A stretch of DNA of 64,000 nt from Altererythrobacter sp. CAU 1644 (GTDB lineage Bacteria; Pseudomonadota; Alphaproteobacteria; Sphingomonadales; Sphingomonadaceae). The stretch spans positions 1,313,001-1,377,000 of the forward strand of contig NZ_CP121106.1 in NCBI RefSeq assembly GCF_029623755.1. The letters run 5' to 3'. Under the pieces are notes generated by a model. It worked only from the letters and a program-made list of their open reading frames with translations, ran no database searches and was not told the origin of the DNA. Made by a program: the position numbers and the translations under genes. This document shows, piece after piece, positions 43,539 to 53,644 of this stretch; positions within the stretch are counted from its first letter, which is position 1; every line of letters starts with the position of its first letter.

Positions 43539-44729
43539 ATGAATTACGATACAAGAATTACAGCTGATGCCGATCGTGGCGTGACGTCCAGTCTCGAGGG
43601 ATATGGCCAGGCCGAGGGTTCGAGCCGCAGGAAATGGCTCGTCATCGGCGGGTTGGCTGCGGCCATTCTCGCCATTGTCGCGTTCCTGTTGCTGACCGGC
43701 AATGAGGCGCCTGTCGGCGATGACCGCTCGCAGGCCCCCACGGTGACGGTGGTCGTCCCTGGCCGCACCACCATCGATGCCGAAATCAATGCCACCGGAA
43801 CGATCGCGGCACGGCGCGAGATGCCGGTCGGCGTCGTGGGCGAGGGCGGTCGCGTGGTATCGGTCCCGGTCGAACAGGGCCAGTGGGTGCGCGCGGGCCA
43901 GGTGCTCGCCTCGATCGACCGTTCGGTCCAGAGCCAGCAGGCGCGCAGCGCCTCGGCCCAGGTCCAGGTCGCTCAGGCGGATGCGCAGCTGGCGCAAAGC
44001 AATCTCGACCGCGCGCTGCAGCTTGTCGAACGCGGCTTCATTTCCAAGGCCGACGTCGACCGCCTGACCGCGACCCGCGATGCGGCCCGCGCCCGGGTTG
44101 AAGTCGCGCGCGCACAGTATAACGAATTGCTCGCCCGCAATGCCCGGCTCAACATAGTGGCACCGGCATCGGGCCTGCTGCTCGAACGCAATGTCGAACC
44201 CGGTCAAGTCGTCGGCGGTGCTTCGGGCACACTGTTCCGCATCGCCAAGGGTGGCGAAATGGAGTTGATGGCGCGGGTCGGCGAAGGCGATCTCGTCAAG
44301 CTCGCACCGGGCGTCCAGGCCGAGGTTTCACCGGTCGGGGTCGAAACGGCTTACACCGGGCAGGTGTGGCAGGTCGAGCCGACCATCGATCCGCAGTCGC
44401 GCCTCGGCGTGGCGCGCGTCGCACTCAGCTACGCCCCGGGACTGCGTCCGGGCGGCTTTGCCAAGGCGACGATCAAGAGCGGCACCGTGGTCGCCCCGAT
44501 GCTGCCGGAAAGCGCGATCCTGTCGGACAGCGAAGGCAGCTATGTCTATATCATTGGCAAGGACGACAAGGTCGAACGGCGCGGCGTGACGACGGGCTTC
44601 GTCTCGGGCAGCGGCGTTGCCGTGACCCAGGGTCTGAACGGGACCGAACGGGTCGTCCTGCGCGCCGGCGGCTTCCTCAACGAAGGCGAGTCGGTCAATC
44701 CGAAGCTTGAGAAGGCATCGGGAGAATAA
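43539..44729 (+). CDS. RND efflux periplasmic adaptor (membrane fusion protein)
   Basis: Membrane fusion protein of 396 aa. One N-terminal helix at about residues 34-55 (WLVIGGLAAAILAIVAFLLLTG), then the barrel-sandwich/lipoyl half (VGVVGEGGRVVSVPVEQGQWVRAGQVLASID), a coiled-coil hairpin rich in Ala/Gln (residues about 130-190), the second lipoyl half (LNIVAPASGLLLERNVEPGQVV), and a beta-barrel domain. It links the pump encoded next to an outer-membrane channel; no TolC-type gene is in the window. AAGGA precedes the ATG. Two bases separate it from the pump gene. Confidence 0.92.
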   Translation: MNYDTRITADADRGVTSSLEGYGQAEGSSRRKWLVIGGLAAAILAIVAFLLLTGNEAPVGDDRSQAPTVTVVVPGRTTIDAEINATGTIAARREMPVGVVGEGGRVVSVPVEQGQWVRAGQVLASIDRSVQSQQARSASAQVQVAQADAQLAQSNLDRALQLVERGFISKADVDRLTATRDAARARVEVARAQYNELLARNARLNIVAPASGLLLERNVEPGQVVGGASGTLFRIAKGGEMELMARVGEGDLVKLAPGVQAEVSPVGVETAYTGQVWQVEPTIDPQSRLGVARVALSYAPGLRPGGFAKATIKSGTVVAPMLPESAILSDSEGSYVYIIGKDDKVERRGVTTGFVSGSGVAVTQGLNGTERVVLRAGGFLNEGESVNPKLEKASGE

Positions 44730-44731
44730 CC

Positions 44732-47700
44732 ATGGATTTCCGCAACATCTCGGCGTGGTCGATCCGCAACCCGGTCATTCCCATGGTTGCGTTCGTCGCG
44801 CTTCTGCTTGCGGGTATCCTCAGTTTTGCCCGGATGGACGTGGTGAACAATCCCGACGTCGAGTTCCCGGGCGTCAACGTCACCATTTCGCAGCCAGGCG
44901 CCGCTCCGACCGAGATCGAGAACCAGATCACGCAGCGGGTCGAATCCGCAATCCGGTCGCTCAACGGCGTGCGCAACCTTTCGTCGACCGCGTCGGAGGG
45001 CAATTCCAACACCTTCGTCGAATTCGAGATCGGCACCGACCCCAATGACGCCGTCGCCGAAGTGAAGAACGCGGTCGATACGGTGCGCGGCAGCCTGCCC
45101 GACGGCATTCTCGAACCGCGTATCAACAAGGTCGAGATCGCGGGCGGCTTCCTCGGCATCTATGCCGTCGAAACCAGCGACATGACCATCGAACAGCTGA
45201 GCTGGTTCATCGATGACGTTGTGGCCAAGCGCCTGTTGTCGGTCGAAGGCATGGCTGACGTGGGTCGCTTCGGCGGGGTCGATCGCGAGATCGAGGTGAT
45301 CCTCGATCCGGCCAAGATGCAGGCGCTCGGGGTGACTGCGGGGCAGATCAACGCGCTGCTGCGCCAGGACAATCTCGACGCCGGCGGCGGCGTGGCCGAA
45401 GTCGGCGGGACCCGCCAGTCGGTCCGCGTCCTCGGCAACAACGACACCGCCTACCAGCTGTCGCAGCGGCAGATCCAGCTTGGCGGCGGCCGCGCGATCA
45501 AGCTGTCGGATGTCGCCACGGTGCGCGACGGCTATTCCGAACGGACCTCGATCAGCAAGGTGCGCGACAAGGAAGTCGTGAACTTCTTCATGTCGCGCGC
45601 CAAGGGCGCTTCCGACGTGACGGTCTTCGACGAGGCCAAGGAGATCATCGCAGCGATCGAGAAGGAAAACGCCTCGGTTCGCTTCATTCCCTTGTTCAAC
45701 ACCGTCAAATATACCGAAGATCAGTACGAAAGCTCGATTGCGGCCATGATCGAGGGTGCAATCCTCGCCGTGGTCGTGGTGTTCTTCTTCCTGCGCGACT
45801 GGCGCGCGACGGTGATCTCGGCCATTGCGATCCCGCTTTCGGCCATCCCCACCTTCTGGTTCATGGACCTTCTGGGGTTCAACCTCAATTTCCTCTCGCT
45901 TCTTGCGCTGGGCCTCGTCGCCGGCGTGCTGGTCGATGATGCCATCGTCGAGATCGAGAATATCGTGCGCCACATGCGCATGGGCAAGTCGGCCTACCAG
46001 GCGTCGATCGACGCGGCAGACGAAATCGGCCTTGCGGTGGTTGCGACTTCCTTCTGTATCGTCGCGGTGTTCCTCCCGGTGGGCCTGATGCCCGGCGTGA
46101 CCGGCCAGTTCTTCAAGAACTTCGGCCTGACGGTCGTTGCCGCCGTGCTGATGAGCCTTGCCGTCGCCCGCATGATCACCCCGATGCTCGCCGCCTACTT
46201 CCTCCAGGCCAAGGGCGTGGCGGACCACGGCGGGGGCAAGTGGATGGACCGCTACATGGAAATCCTGGGCTGGTCGCTCGATCGTGGCAAGCTGCATGCG
46301 CGGCGCGAAGGCCTGCCCGGACCGAAGCATCGCTGGCTCTATGTGCTGTCGTTTATCCTCCTGATCCTGCTGCTGATCGTAGTCCCCGGGATCATCGTCT
46401 TCTCGGCCTGGGGGCCGATGTCCAACGCCGACATTCCGGGCAAGCTGACCGCTGCGATCGGCCTCACGGCCACCGATGGCATCGGCTTCCTCCTCAGCCG
46501 GATCGTCCTGATTCTCGAACTGGCCTTTGTCGTTGCGCTTGGCTTCGGCGTGGTGCTGGCATTGCTCGCAGTTCCGCGCTGGCTGACGCGTCTGTTCGGC
46601 ACCCGGCTGCATCAATCGTGGCGATATCTCGAAGCGCGCTTCTACGACCATCGCGTGTGGATGCTCGGCCTCGGCTACTTCGCGTTCATGATCACGATCC
46701 TGCTGTTCATGAGCACGCCGTTCCAGTTCGACCCCGAGATCAACGACGACAACAGCCAGATCGAGATCGAGATGGTGCCGGGGACCACCCTCGCATCAAC
46801 CGAGGCAGTCGCGGACAGCGTCGCCGACCTGCTCTACCAACAACCCGAGGTCGAGCGCGCTCTTGAGCGCGTGCGCGATGGCGGACGGGCAACGATCTAC
46901 ATCACGCTCAAGAAGGAGCGGGAGAAGACCTCGTCCGAATTCGAGCGCGGTCTGGCACCTGTGCTGGCCCAGATCCCCGACGCGCGCGTGCGTTTCCAGA
47001 GCCAGAACGGTCCGGGCGGCGGCGGCAGTGGGCGCGACCTGACGATCATGCTCGCCGGTTCCGACCCCAAGTTGCTCAACCAGACCGCAGCGGAGCTGGT
47101 CGAGGAAATGAGGCGCCTCGATTCGATCGTCGCGCCGCGCATCAGCGGCGACATCCCGCGGCCCGAGATCATTATCCGCCCGCGGCCCGACCTCGCTTCG
47201 GAACTGGGCGTGAGCACGGTGGCCCTGAGCCAGGCCATCCGAATCGCGACCATGGGCGAGATCGAACAGAACGCGGCGAAGTTCTCGCTGTCCGACCGCC
47301 AGATCCCGATCCGGGTCAAGCTGCCCATCTCGTCGCGGCGCGACCTTTCGACGATCGAGAACCTGCCGGTGCCGATCGCCACCGGCGGATCGGTTCCACT
47401 CGGCCGAGTGGCCGATATTTCGTTCGGTGCAGGCCCGACGTCGATCCAGCGCTACAACCAGAACCGCCGCGTCTTCATCGGGGCCGATCTGGCCGAGGGT
47501 GTCCTGCGCGGCAACGCGATGGACGAGATCAACAAGCTGCCGACGCTGACCAGTCTGCCCCAGGGCGTGATCCGCGATGCCGTGGGAGCCGACGAGCTGC
47601 AGCAGGAACTGCTCGAGAACTTCAGTGTCGCGTTGATCTCCGGGATCCTGCTGGTCTTCGCCGTGCTGGTGCTGCTCTACAAGCGCTTCATGTCGCCGCT

Positions 47701-48214
47701 GGTGAACATGACCTCGCTGGCGCTCGCGCCGCTTGGCGGGATCTTCCTGGTCTGGCTGGTCGGCCAGCCAACCTCGCTGCCGGTGCTGATCGGCATCCTG
47801 CTGTTGCTGGGGATTGTCTCGAAGAACTCCATCCTGCTGATCGACTTCGCGATCGAGGAAATGGCGACCGGGACGCGCAAGCTCGACGCGATCATGGAGG
47901 CCGGCCACAAGCGCGCCCAGCCGATCGTCATGACGACCGTTGCCATGACCGCAGGCATGATCCCGACCGCGATTTCGCTCTCGGGTGACGGTGCCTGGCG
48001 CGCGCCGATGGGCACGGTGGTGATCGGCGGCCTGATCATGTCGACCGTCCTCACCCTGCTTATCGTGCCCGCCGGATTCAGCCTCGCCGACGGTTTCGAG
48101 AAACGGGTCGGGCCGTGGATGCGCAATCGCTTCCTGACCTATCGCCCCGGCGACGAAGCGCGCGGCGAGCGGGGAGGCGACGGCGAGCTTGCAGGGCCCG
48201 AACCTGCCGAGTAA
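44732..48214 (+). CDS. RND efflux pump permease with extra membrane segments
   Basis: AcrB/HAE1-type proton-driven pump of 1160 aa, longer than the usual 1030-1050. Helix 1 is [41 protein letters not shown] (about residues 392-411) carries the Asp pair of the proton relay in helix 4. Between the two halves (about residues 505-635) there is an unusual insert with two additional hydrophobic stretches, [20 protein letters not shown] and [20 protein letters not shown]. The second half has the expected [40 protein letters not shown] and the final [18 protein letters not shown]. Substrate unknown. Confidence 0.92.
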   Translation: MDFRNISAWSIRNPVIPMVAFVALLLAGILSFARMDVVNNPDVEFPGVNVTISQPGAAPTEIENQITQRVESAIRSLNGVRNLSSTASEGNSNTFVEFEIGTDPNDAVAEVKNAVDTVRGSLPDGILEPRINKVEIAGGFLGIYAVETSDMTIEQLSWFIDDVVAKRLLSVEGMADVGRFGGVDREIEVILDPAKMQALGVTAGQINALLRQDNLDAGGGVAEVGGTRQSVRVLGNNDTAYQLSQRQIQLGGGRAIKLSDVATVRDGYSERTSISKVRDKEVVNFFMSRAKGASDVTVFDEAKEIIAAIEKENASVRFIPLFNTVKYTEDQYESSIAAMIEGAILAVVVVFFFLRDWRATVISAIAIPLSAIPTFWFMDLLGFNLNFLSLLALGLVAGVLVDDAIVEIENIVRHMRMGKSAYQASIDAADEIGLAVVATSFCIVAVFLPVGLMPGVTGQFFKNFGLTVVAAVLMSLAVARMITPMLAAYFLQAKGVADHGGGKWMDRYMEILGWSLDRGKLHARREGLPGPKHRWLYVLSFILLILLLIVVPGIIVFSAWGPMSNADIPGKLTAAIGLTATDGIGFLLSRIVLILELAFVVALGFGVVLALLAVPRWLTRLFGTRLHQSWRYLEARFYDHRVWMLGLGYFAFMITILLFMSTPFQFDPEINDDNSQIEIEMVPGTTLASTEAVADSVADLLYQQPEVERALERVRDGGRATIYITLKKEREKTSSEFERGLAPVLAQIPDARVRFQSQNGPGGGGSGRDLTIMLAGSDPKLLNQTAAELVEEMRRLDSIVAPRISGDIPRPEIIIRPRPDLASELGVSTVALSQAIRIATMGEIEQNAAKFSLSDRQIPIRVKLPISSRRDLSTIENLPVPIATGGSVPLGRVADISFGAGPTSIQRYNQNRRVFIGADLAEGVLRGNAMDEINKLPTLTSLPQGVIRDAVGADELQQELLENFSVALISGILLVFAVLVLLYKRFMSPLVNMTSLALAPLGGIFLVWLVGQPTSLPVLIGILLLLGIVSKNSILLIDFAIEEMATGTRKLDAIMEAGHKRAQPIVMTTVAMTAGMIPTAISLSGDGAWRAPMGTVVIGGLIMSTVLTLLIVPAGFSLADGFEKRVGPWMRNRFLTYRPGDEARGERGGDGELAGPEPAE

Positions 48215-48226
48215 CGCTCAGCTGGT

Positions 48227-49519
48227 ATGACCGGCGCCAAGCCTCTTGCCTACACCCTCGGCGGTGAGCCGCTGACGGTTGATCGGGCCCGCCGGATGCG
48301 CTGGACTGCAACCGGATTGCTGGTCGTGATGGCGGTGCTGTACTTCCTGTCGAAGCAGTACCTCCCGCTGCACCCAGGCATGGGTTATTTGAACGCCTTC
48401 GCCGAAGCGGCGATGGTCGGCGGGCTGGCGGACTGGTTTGCGGTAACCGCGCTGTTCCGCCACCCGCTCGGCATTCCGATCCCGCACACCGCGATCATCC
48501 CCGAGAACAAGGACCGTATTGCCGACACGATGGCGCAGTTCCTGCGCGAGAATTTCCTCACTCCCGCGGTGGTCGCGCGGCGCATGCAGGGAATGAACGT
48601 CGCCGCTGCACTGGGCGATTTCCTCGTCGCACCGCGCGATCCGGAGAGCAGTGTCGACAACCCCTCGCGCATCACCGGCGGCGCGGCCGAGCTGCTGGCC
48701 GAGGTGCTCGAATCGCTCGACCCCGACCGGCTCGGCAACCAGGTGCGCAGCGGGCTCGCCAGCCAGGTCGCCAAGATCGACATCTCCCCGCTGCTCGGAC
48801 GCATGCTTGAAACGGCCATTGCCGACAATCGGCACATGCCGCTGATGGACGGTTTCATCCGCTGGGCCGGCCTCACGCTCGAGGACAATGAGGAGACCGT
48901 CCGCGAGGTCATCCATAACCGCGCCAACGCCGTGCTGCGCTGGACCGGCCTCGACGAGCGCATCTCCGCCTCGGTGCTCGACGGGCTCTACAAGCTGCTG
49001 GCCGAGGTGCTGGTCGACCCACAGCATCCATTGCGCTCCAAGATCGAGGAGGGGCTGGAAAAGCTCGCACAGGACCTGCAGCACGATCCCAAGACCCGCG
49101 AACGCGTCGAGGAGATGAAGCGCGAGTTGATCGAGAATCCGGCGGTCACCGAGTGGTGGCTGGGCGTGTGGGAACGCATTCGCCAGTCTCTTATCCGCCG
49201 CGCCCGCGACCCCGAAAGCGCGCTCGGCGAGGAAATGCGAAAGGGCCTGGCCGAACTGGGCAAGGCGCTGCAGGAGGACGTTCGGCTCCAGCACCAGATC
49301 AACCGTTTCGCGCGCCGCACTGCGGTGGGGATCGCCACCCGCTATGGCGCGCAGATCGTCCAGCTGGTCTCGGAAACGGTCAAGCGCTGGGACGCCGTCA
49401 CCATCACCGGGCGAATCGAGAGCGCGGTGGGGCGCGACCTCCAGTTCATCCGCATCAACGGCACGCTGGTCGGCGGCCTGGTGGGGCTAACGCTGCACTT
49501 CATCGACGGCCTGTTCTGA
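48227..49519 (+). CDS. DUF445 (YjiN-type) membrane protein
   Basis: DUF445 protein of 430 aa; function unknown. N-terminal helix TATGLLVVMAVLYFLS, then the family hallmark GYLNAFAEAAMVGGLADWFAVTALFRHPLGIPIPHTAIIPENKDRIADTMAQFLRENFL. A long helical middle with heptad-like spacing (residues about 240-350) is probably coiled coil, and the C-terminus has GRDLQFIRINGTLVGGLVGLTLHF, the matching closing segment. It starts 12 bases after the pump gene and may share its transcript. Confidence 0.88.
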   Translation: MTGAKPLAYTLGGEPLTVDRARRMRWTATGLLVVMAVLYFLSKQYLPLHPGMGYLNAFAEAAMVGGLADWFAVTALFRHPLGIPIPHTAIIPENKDRIADTMAQFLRENFLTPAVVARRMQGMNVAAALGDFLVAPRDPESSVDNPSRITGGAAELLAEVLESLDPDRLGNQVRSGLASQVAKIDISPLLGRMLETAIADNRHMPLMDGFIRWAGLTLEDNEETVREVIHNRANAVLRWTGLDERISASVLDGLYKLLAEVLVDPQHPLRSKIEEGLEKLAQDLQHDPKTRERVEEMKRELIENPAVTEWWLGVWERIRQSLIRRARDPESALGEEMRKGLAELGKALQEDVRLQHQINRFARRTAVGIATRYGAQIVQLVSETVKRWDAVTITGRIESAVGRDLQFIRINGTLVGGLVGLTLHFIDGLF

Positions 49520-49579
49520 CCGATTAGGTAAAGCTGCCTATTGGCCCCGACCGCCCGGGCCGCTCTCTACAATGCTGCC

Positions 49580-50038
49580 ATGAAACGCGTGATCCCACCT
49601 CCGCTCCCGAGCGAAGTGCGTCTCGACACTGGCGCGCAGGCGGTCGTCAACGGCGCGCTGGTTACCGCGGTGACCCCCTGCTGGTTCGAGGTCGGTTCGG
49701 GTGGCTTCGTCCTGACCGGACGAGGGCTGTGGCCTGATCGCCCGGCCGTGGAACTGACCCGCGAGCTCTACCTCCTGCTGATCGAAGCGAGCCTGGCGGA
49801 GAACGGGCTCGAAGCCCGGCGCAAACCGCTGTTCGACCTACTTGGCCGGGCGGTGGCGCAAATGCGAACGCATGAAGCACAATCGGAATGTTCGCTCTGT
49901 GCCGCCGCGATCCTCTCGGGCGACCTCGACGCGGCACTTGGGAGCGCCCGGCGCCTTACCGCCTCGCAAGATCGACCGGTCGCGCGCCGAACCACCGCAC
50001 CGCATCCGGCGCGATTGCTCATACGGGACAGTACCTAG
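49580..50038 (+). CDS. Protein of unknown function, faintly FlbT-like
   Basis: 152-residue soluble protein. The pattern VRLDTGAQAVVNGALVTAV, a beta-rich middle, then VELTRELYLLLIEASLAE and ILSGDLDAALGSARRL resembles by eye the layout of FlbT (flagellin mRNA regulator), but no diagnostic motif settles it and no flagellar gene is nearby. Two Cys near residue 110 (ECSLCAAA) are not typical of FlbT. The first in-frame start is a TTG at 49541; ATG 49580 is preferred. The next gene is a sigma-like factor 67 bases on. Confidence 0.5.
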   Translation: MKRVIPPPLPSEVRLDTGAQAVVNGALVTAVTPCWFEVGSGGFVLTGRGLWPDRPAVELTRELYLLLIEASLAENGLEARRKPLFDLLGRAVAQMRTHEAQSECSLCAAAILSGDLDAALGSARRLTASQDRPVARRTTAPHPARLLIRDST

Positions 50039-50105
50039 ATCGGGATGAGGCCCGCGGTCAGCACGGCGGGGTTAGCCAGCACCTCCTGAGGAAAGGAGGC
50101 TGGTC

Positions 50106-50744
50106 ATGGGTGTTTCGGGAAGCGCGCTGGAGCGACAGGTGGCGCAGATGGGTGTCCGGCCCGCGCCGGGCAATGTCGAGGCCGCTCGGTGGGAGGCGCG
50201 ATTTGCAGTGCTGCTGGAACTGCTGGCCCCGCGCATCGGCCATCTCATCCGCACCTACGGCCTCGCAGACTGGCGCGAGGACGCCGAGCAAGCCTGCGCA
50301 ATTGGCGTGTTTCGCGCGCTCGAAAGCTACGATCCGGGCAAGGCGCGCTTCACCACCCATGTGACCTGGCAATTGCGCGGCGAGTTGCAGAGCCTCCGCC
50401 ACCGGGTCCGGCTCGACCAGCGCCAGAGCGCCCGTTCGGCAAGCGCGCGCACAGTGTCGCTGGAAGGGCTCGGGGCCGCAGCGGGAGAGGGCAACGCGAT
50501 ATTCGAGATCGTGGACGAGGAATCCCTGGCCCGCACCGAAAGCGGCGCGAGCGATCATCTCGCGGGTAGCATGCTCGCCAAGCTGCTCGAACGGCTCGAC
50601 GCGCCAACGGAGGAGCGCAGTATCGTCTTGCACAGCATCTTCGGCGAAGACGGCGACATGGCACCCGACCGCGCCATGCGGGAGCGGCACCGGCAAATCA
50701 CGCGGCGGACCTTCCGCAATTGCGCGAAACTGCTGGCGGCTTAG
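50106..50744 (+). CDS. Sigma-70-like factor (region 2 recognisable)
   Basis: 212-residue protein whose residues about 35-95 look like sigma region 2: LLAPRIGHLIRTYGLADWREDAEQACAIGVFRALESYDPGKARFTTHVTWQLRGELQSLRH, with the RFTTHVTWQLR stretch as region 2.3-2.4. The C-terminal part (APTEERSIVLHSIFGEDG...RERHRQITRRTFRNCAKLL) could be a region 4-like helix-turn-helix but is weakly matched. AAAGGAGG six bases upstream fixes the ATG. Promoter targets unknown. Confidence 0.7.
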   Translation: MGVSGSALERQVAQMGVRPAPGNVEAARWEARFAVLLELLAPRIGHLIRTYGLADWREDAEQACAIGVFRALESYDPGKARFTTHVTWQLRGELQSLRHRVRLDQRQSARSASARTVSLEGLGAAAGEGNAIFEIVDEESLARTESGASDHLAGSMLAKLLERLDAPTEERSIVLHSIFGEDGDMAPDRAMRERHRQITRRTFRNCAKLLAA

Positions 50745-50765
50745 CTGGCCGTCCGAAGTCGCAGT

Positions 50766-51668
50766 TCAGTGAGGTCTGTGGGATAGCATTGTCGTGTAAT
50801 ACGAGCGCATAGCGCTTCCCGTCATGTCACGTGCGGGTTCGAAACGTGCTCGACGCTTCATGTAGTCGCAGGCCTTCTTGAAATCCAAGTCGGTCAGTGA
50901 CTTCCTGTGAAGAATGCAGTTGGAGGTTGTTCCATCCTTTTCCACTATGAACGTTAGTGCATAGACAGCGGCGAAGTCGCTATCTTCGACTTCCTTCAAC
51001 ACAGTCCTGATAAGGCCACGAACTATGCGATCGTTATCGCGCAAGGATGGGCGGTCCGAGTATGCCTTGTGCTGCTCAAGATTGAGCCCCCAATGACGGA
51101 TCAGGTCCTGCGAGCATTGATTCAGCGCCTCAAATGCCTGCTTCATGCCTCCGGTCTCGAGAACGATCCTGCTTTTCGCTTGTGAGAGCGTCAGTTGGGT
51201 GATCTTGGCAGTCGCTTCAAGATCGATTCTTTCGATCCCGAGGGTTTCATCCGATTTCGCCTTCTCGCTGGATCCGTTTTTCTCGGCCTCGTTTGGAAAG
51301 CTGGTCCAGAGTTGGAAGCTTGATCCAATATCCTTGATCTCGCCCCAGAGGATTTGCCTTTTCTCAGGACTCCACTCGTCCCCAAAGCCGACTACGACGG
51401 GTTGTTTCGGCTGAAGGAACTTGATGCTGGGCCCCCCGACCATCAGAGTGGGATTGTCGGTCGGAGTCGACGTTTCGAAGTAGAGCAGGTGCCGATACTC
51501 AGGCGGACCGAAGTAGCGGTTGAGGCGACAACCGGAATCGGCGAAGTCGAGCACCCAAGGAGTGCTTGGTTGAAGCACGACGGTGTCGCCAGCCTCCTCG
51601 GCCTTAACCGGCGTTGACGAAAAAAACCCGCCCACCAGAGCAAGAAAGAATACTGACCAGCGACCCAT
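50766..51668 (-). CDS. Exported protein of unknown function with TonB_C-like C-terminus
   Basis: 300-residue protein with a signal peptide (MGRWSVFFLALVGGFFSSTPVKA-EE). The middle has no recognised domain. The last 70 residues (VYALTFIVEKDGTTSNCILHRKSLTDLDFKKACDYMKRRARFEPARD) resemble the small TonB C-terminal-like fold seen in many sphingomonad periplasmic proteins. GGAGG eight bases upstream of the ATG at 51668 fixes the start over the open frame from 51716. Its DNA is visibly more A+T-rich than both neighbours (about 52% G+C by eye), suggesting recent acquisition. Confidence 0.65.
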   Translation of the reverse strand: MGRWSVFFLALVGGFFSSTPVKAEEAGDTVVLQPSTPWVLDFADSGCRLNRYFGPPEYRHLLYFETSTPTDNPTLMVGGPSIKFLQPKQPVVVGFGDEWSPEKRQILWGEIKDIGSSFQLWTSFPNEAEKNGSSEKAKSDETLGIERIDLEATAKITQLTLSQAKSRIVLETGGMKQAFEALNQCSQDLIRHWGLNLEQHKAYSDRPSLRDNDRIVRGLIRTVLKEVEDSDFAAVYALTFIVEKDGTTSNCILHRKSLTDLDFKKACDYMKRRARFEPARDMTGSAMRSYYTTMLSHRPH

Positions 51669-51734
51669 ATGAGAAACCTCCGGCAAGCTTATTAGCCTAC
51701 CGGAGGTCTCAAACAACTTCAGAAAAACTGAATG

Positions 51735-52664
51735 TTACAGCTTTTCGGTCAGTTCCGGCACGGCCTTGAACAGGTCGGCGACGAGGCCGATGTCGGCCAC
51801 CTGAAAGATCGGCGCGTCCTCGTCCTTGTTGATCGCGATGATGGTCTTGGAGTCCTTCATGCCGGCAAGGTGCTGGATCGCGCCCGAGATACCGATGGCG
51901 ATGTAGACTTCGGGAGCCACGATCTTGCCGGTCTGGCCGACCTGGTAGTCGTTGGGGACATAGCCCGCATCGACCGCAGCGCGCGAAGCGCCGATGCCCG
52001 CGCCGAGCTTGTCCGCCAGAGGCGTGATGACTTCCTCGAAAGTCGCCGCATCCTTGAGCGCGCGGCCACCCGATACGATGACTTTCGCGCTGGTCAGCTC
52101 GGGGCGTTCGCTTTCGGCAAGCTCGGCGCCGACGAAGCTCGACAGGCCGGCATCGCCCGGCCCCGAGACGGTCTCGACCGTGCCTGAACCGCCTTCGGTC
52201 GCGGCCTTCTCAAACGCTGTGCCGCGTACGGTGATGACCAGCTTGGGATCGGAGGATTCGACCGTGGCAATCGCGTTGCCGGCATAGATCGGCCGGGTGA
52301 AGGTCTTGTCGCCTTCGACCGACAAGATGTCCGAGATCTGCATCACGTCGAGCAGCGCAGCGACGCGCGGCGCGATGTTCTTGCCGGTGGTGGTGGCGGG
52401 GCAGATGAAGGCATCGTGGTGACCCATAAGGTCAGCCACCAGCGGCGCGATGTTCTCGGCCAGCGCATTGGCATAGGCGGCATCGTCGGCGACATGGACT
52501 TTGCCCACGCCCGCGACCTTGGCGGCCTGCTCCGCGACGCCGCCGCAGCCCTGGCCGGCGACCAGCAGGTGCACTTCGCCAAGCTGCGAGGCGGCGGTAA
52601 CCGCTGCCAGCGTCGCATCCTTCATCTCGTTATTGTCGTGTTCGACCCAGACGAGCGTTTTCAT
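51735..52664 (-). CDS. etfA: Electron transfer flavoprotein alpha subunit
   Basis: EtfA (FixB) of 309 aa, the FAD-binding half of the heterodimer that carries electrons from acyl-CoA and related dehydrogenases to ETF-quinone oxidoreductase. [19 protein letters not shown] opens domain I; the C-terminal FAD domain has [98 protein letters not shown] lies just upstream of 52664; the open frame to 52688 adds 8 residues. It follows etfB by 29 bases. Confidence 0.95.
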   Translation of the reverse strand: MKTLVWVEHDNNEMKDATLAAVTAASQLGEVHLLVAGQGCGGVAEQAAKVAGVGKVHVADDAAYANALAENIAPLVADLMGHHDAFICPATTTGKNIAPRVAALLDVMQISDILSVEGDKTFTRPIYAGNAIATVESSDPKLVITVRGTAFEKAATEGGSGTVETVSGPGDAGLSSFVGAELAESERPELTSAKVIVSGGRALKDAATFEEVITPLADKLGAGIGASRAAVDAGYVPNDYQVGQTGKIVAPEVYIAIGISGAIQHLAGMKDSKTIIAINKDEDAPIFQVADIGLVADLFKAVPELTEKL

Positions 52665-52693
52665 GTGTGTGATCCTTTCTTCGTCCAAGAAGC

Positions 52694-53446
52694 TCAGGCG
52701 ATGCCGAGCGCTTTGATCTTGGCGACGAGTTCGTCGACGTCGGCGACCTTGATCCCGGCCTGGCGGACCGGCGGTTCGGCCACATTGGTGGTCTTGAGCC
52801 GCGGCGTGGTGTCGACGCCGAAGTCTGCGGGGGTCTTGTTATCGAGCGGCTTCTGCTTGGCCTTCATGATGTTGGGCAGCGAAGCATAGCGCGGCTCGTT
52901 GAGGCGCAGGTCGGTGGTGACGATCGCGGGGAGCGAGAGCTTGACCGTCTCGAGGCCGCCATCGACTTCGCGCTTCACGGTGACGCTGTCGCCTTCGACC
53001 TCGACCGTATTGGCGAAGGTACCCTGCGGCCGGCCCATCAGCGCAGCCAGCATCTGGCCGGTCTGGTTGCTGTCGTCCGAAATCGACTGCTTGCCGAGCA
53101 TCACGATGCCTGGCTGCTCTTCGTCGGCGATCGCCTTGAGGATCTTGGCGACGGCCAGCGGTTCGACATCCACATCGTCGTCGACCTGCACGAGGATCGC
53201 GCGGTCGGCGCCCATGGCGAGCGCGGTGCGCAGAGTTTCCTGCGCCTTGGCCGGGCCGATCGAGACCGCGATGATTTCCTCGGCCTTGCCCGCTTCCTTG
53301 ATACGGATCGCCTCTTCGACCGCGATCTCGTCGAACGGGTTCATGCTCATCTTGACGTTGGCCAGATCCACGCCCGAGCCGTCGGCCTTGACGCGCGGCT
53401 TCACGTTGTAGTCGATCACCCGCTTCACGGGCACGAGGATTTTCAT
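52694..53446 (-). CDS. etfB: Electron transfer flavoprotein beta subunit
   Basis: EtfB (FixA) of 250 aa, the AMP-binding partner of Etf[28 protein letters not shown] is the family start, [16 protein letters not shown] and [17 protein letters not shown] follow, and PEIVMLGKQ-like [35 protein letters not shown] is the AMP-binding segment. [22 protein letters not shown] is the recognition-loop region. First gene of the etfBA pair; a perfect 14-base palindrome lies 46 bases upstream of its start. Confidence 0.95.
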   Translation of the reverse strand: MKILVPVKRVIDYNVKPRVKADGSGVDLANVKMSMNPFDEIAVEEAIRIKEAGKAEEIIAVSIGPAKAQETLRTALAMGADRAILVQVDDDVDVEPLAVAKILKAIADEEQPGIVMLGKQSISDDSNQTGQMLAALMGRPQGTFANTVEVEGDSVTVKREVDGGLETVKLSLPAIVTTDLRLNEPRYASLPNIMKAKQKPLDNKTPADFGVDTTPRLKTTNVAEPPVRQAGIKVADVDELVAKIKALGIA

Positions 53447-53487
53447 CGGAGTACCTTCCTCTCTAGAATCATTCGCCGCGGACCTAG

Positions 53488-53510
53488 CTTGCGTTTACGT
53501 AAACGTCAAG
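53488..53510. promoter_or_regulatory. Palindromic operator candidate for etfBA
   Basis: Core CGTTTACGTAAACG (53492-53505) is a perfect 14-base palindrome, extended outward by CTTG and CAAG with a one-base offset. It lies 42 bases upstream of etfB. Its form recalls operators of fatty-acid/branched-chain catabolism regulators, but the regulator cannot be named. Confidence 0.55.
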
Positions 53511-53579
53511 CAAGCCTCCGGCGAGTCTGAACCTTCAATGTGCTTCGGACCCCTACTGTTCCTTCGGCACTCAAACTAC

Positions 53580-53611
53580 AAGAGCGGACCTTCATGCGAA
53601 GGCCCGCTCTT
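53580..53611 (-). terminator. Intrinsic terminator after sucC
   Basis: Stem arms of 14 bases (AAGAGCGGACCTTC with GAAGGCCCGCTCTT, one mismatch) around an ATGC loop, 34 bases beyond the sucC stop. TTTT or TTG follows on either strand; orientation fits sucC. Confidence 0.75.
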
Positions 53612-53644
53612 TTGTTAGGCGGCAGGTCGTGACGGCGCTTGTAA

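Noticed and set aside
44546..46651. 701-codon minus-strand open frame opposite the RND pump
   Set aside because: It is antisense to a clear pump gene; the translation is His/Asp/Arg-rich with no domain, a usual G+C-rich shadow.
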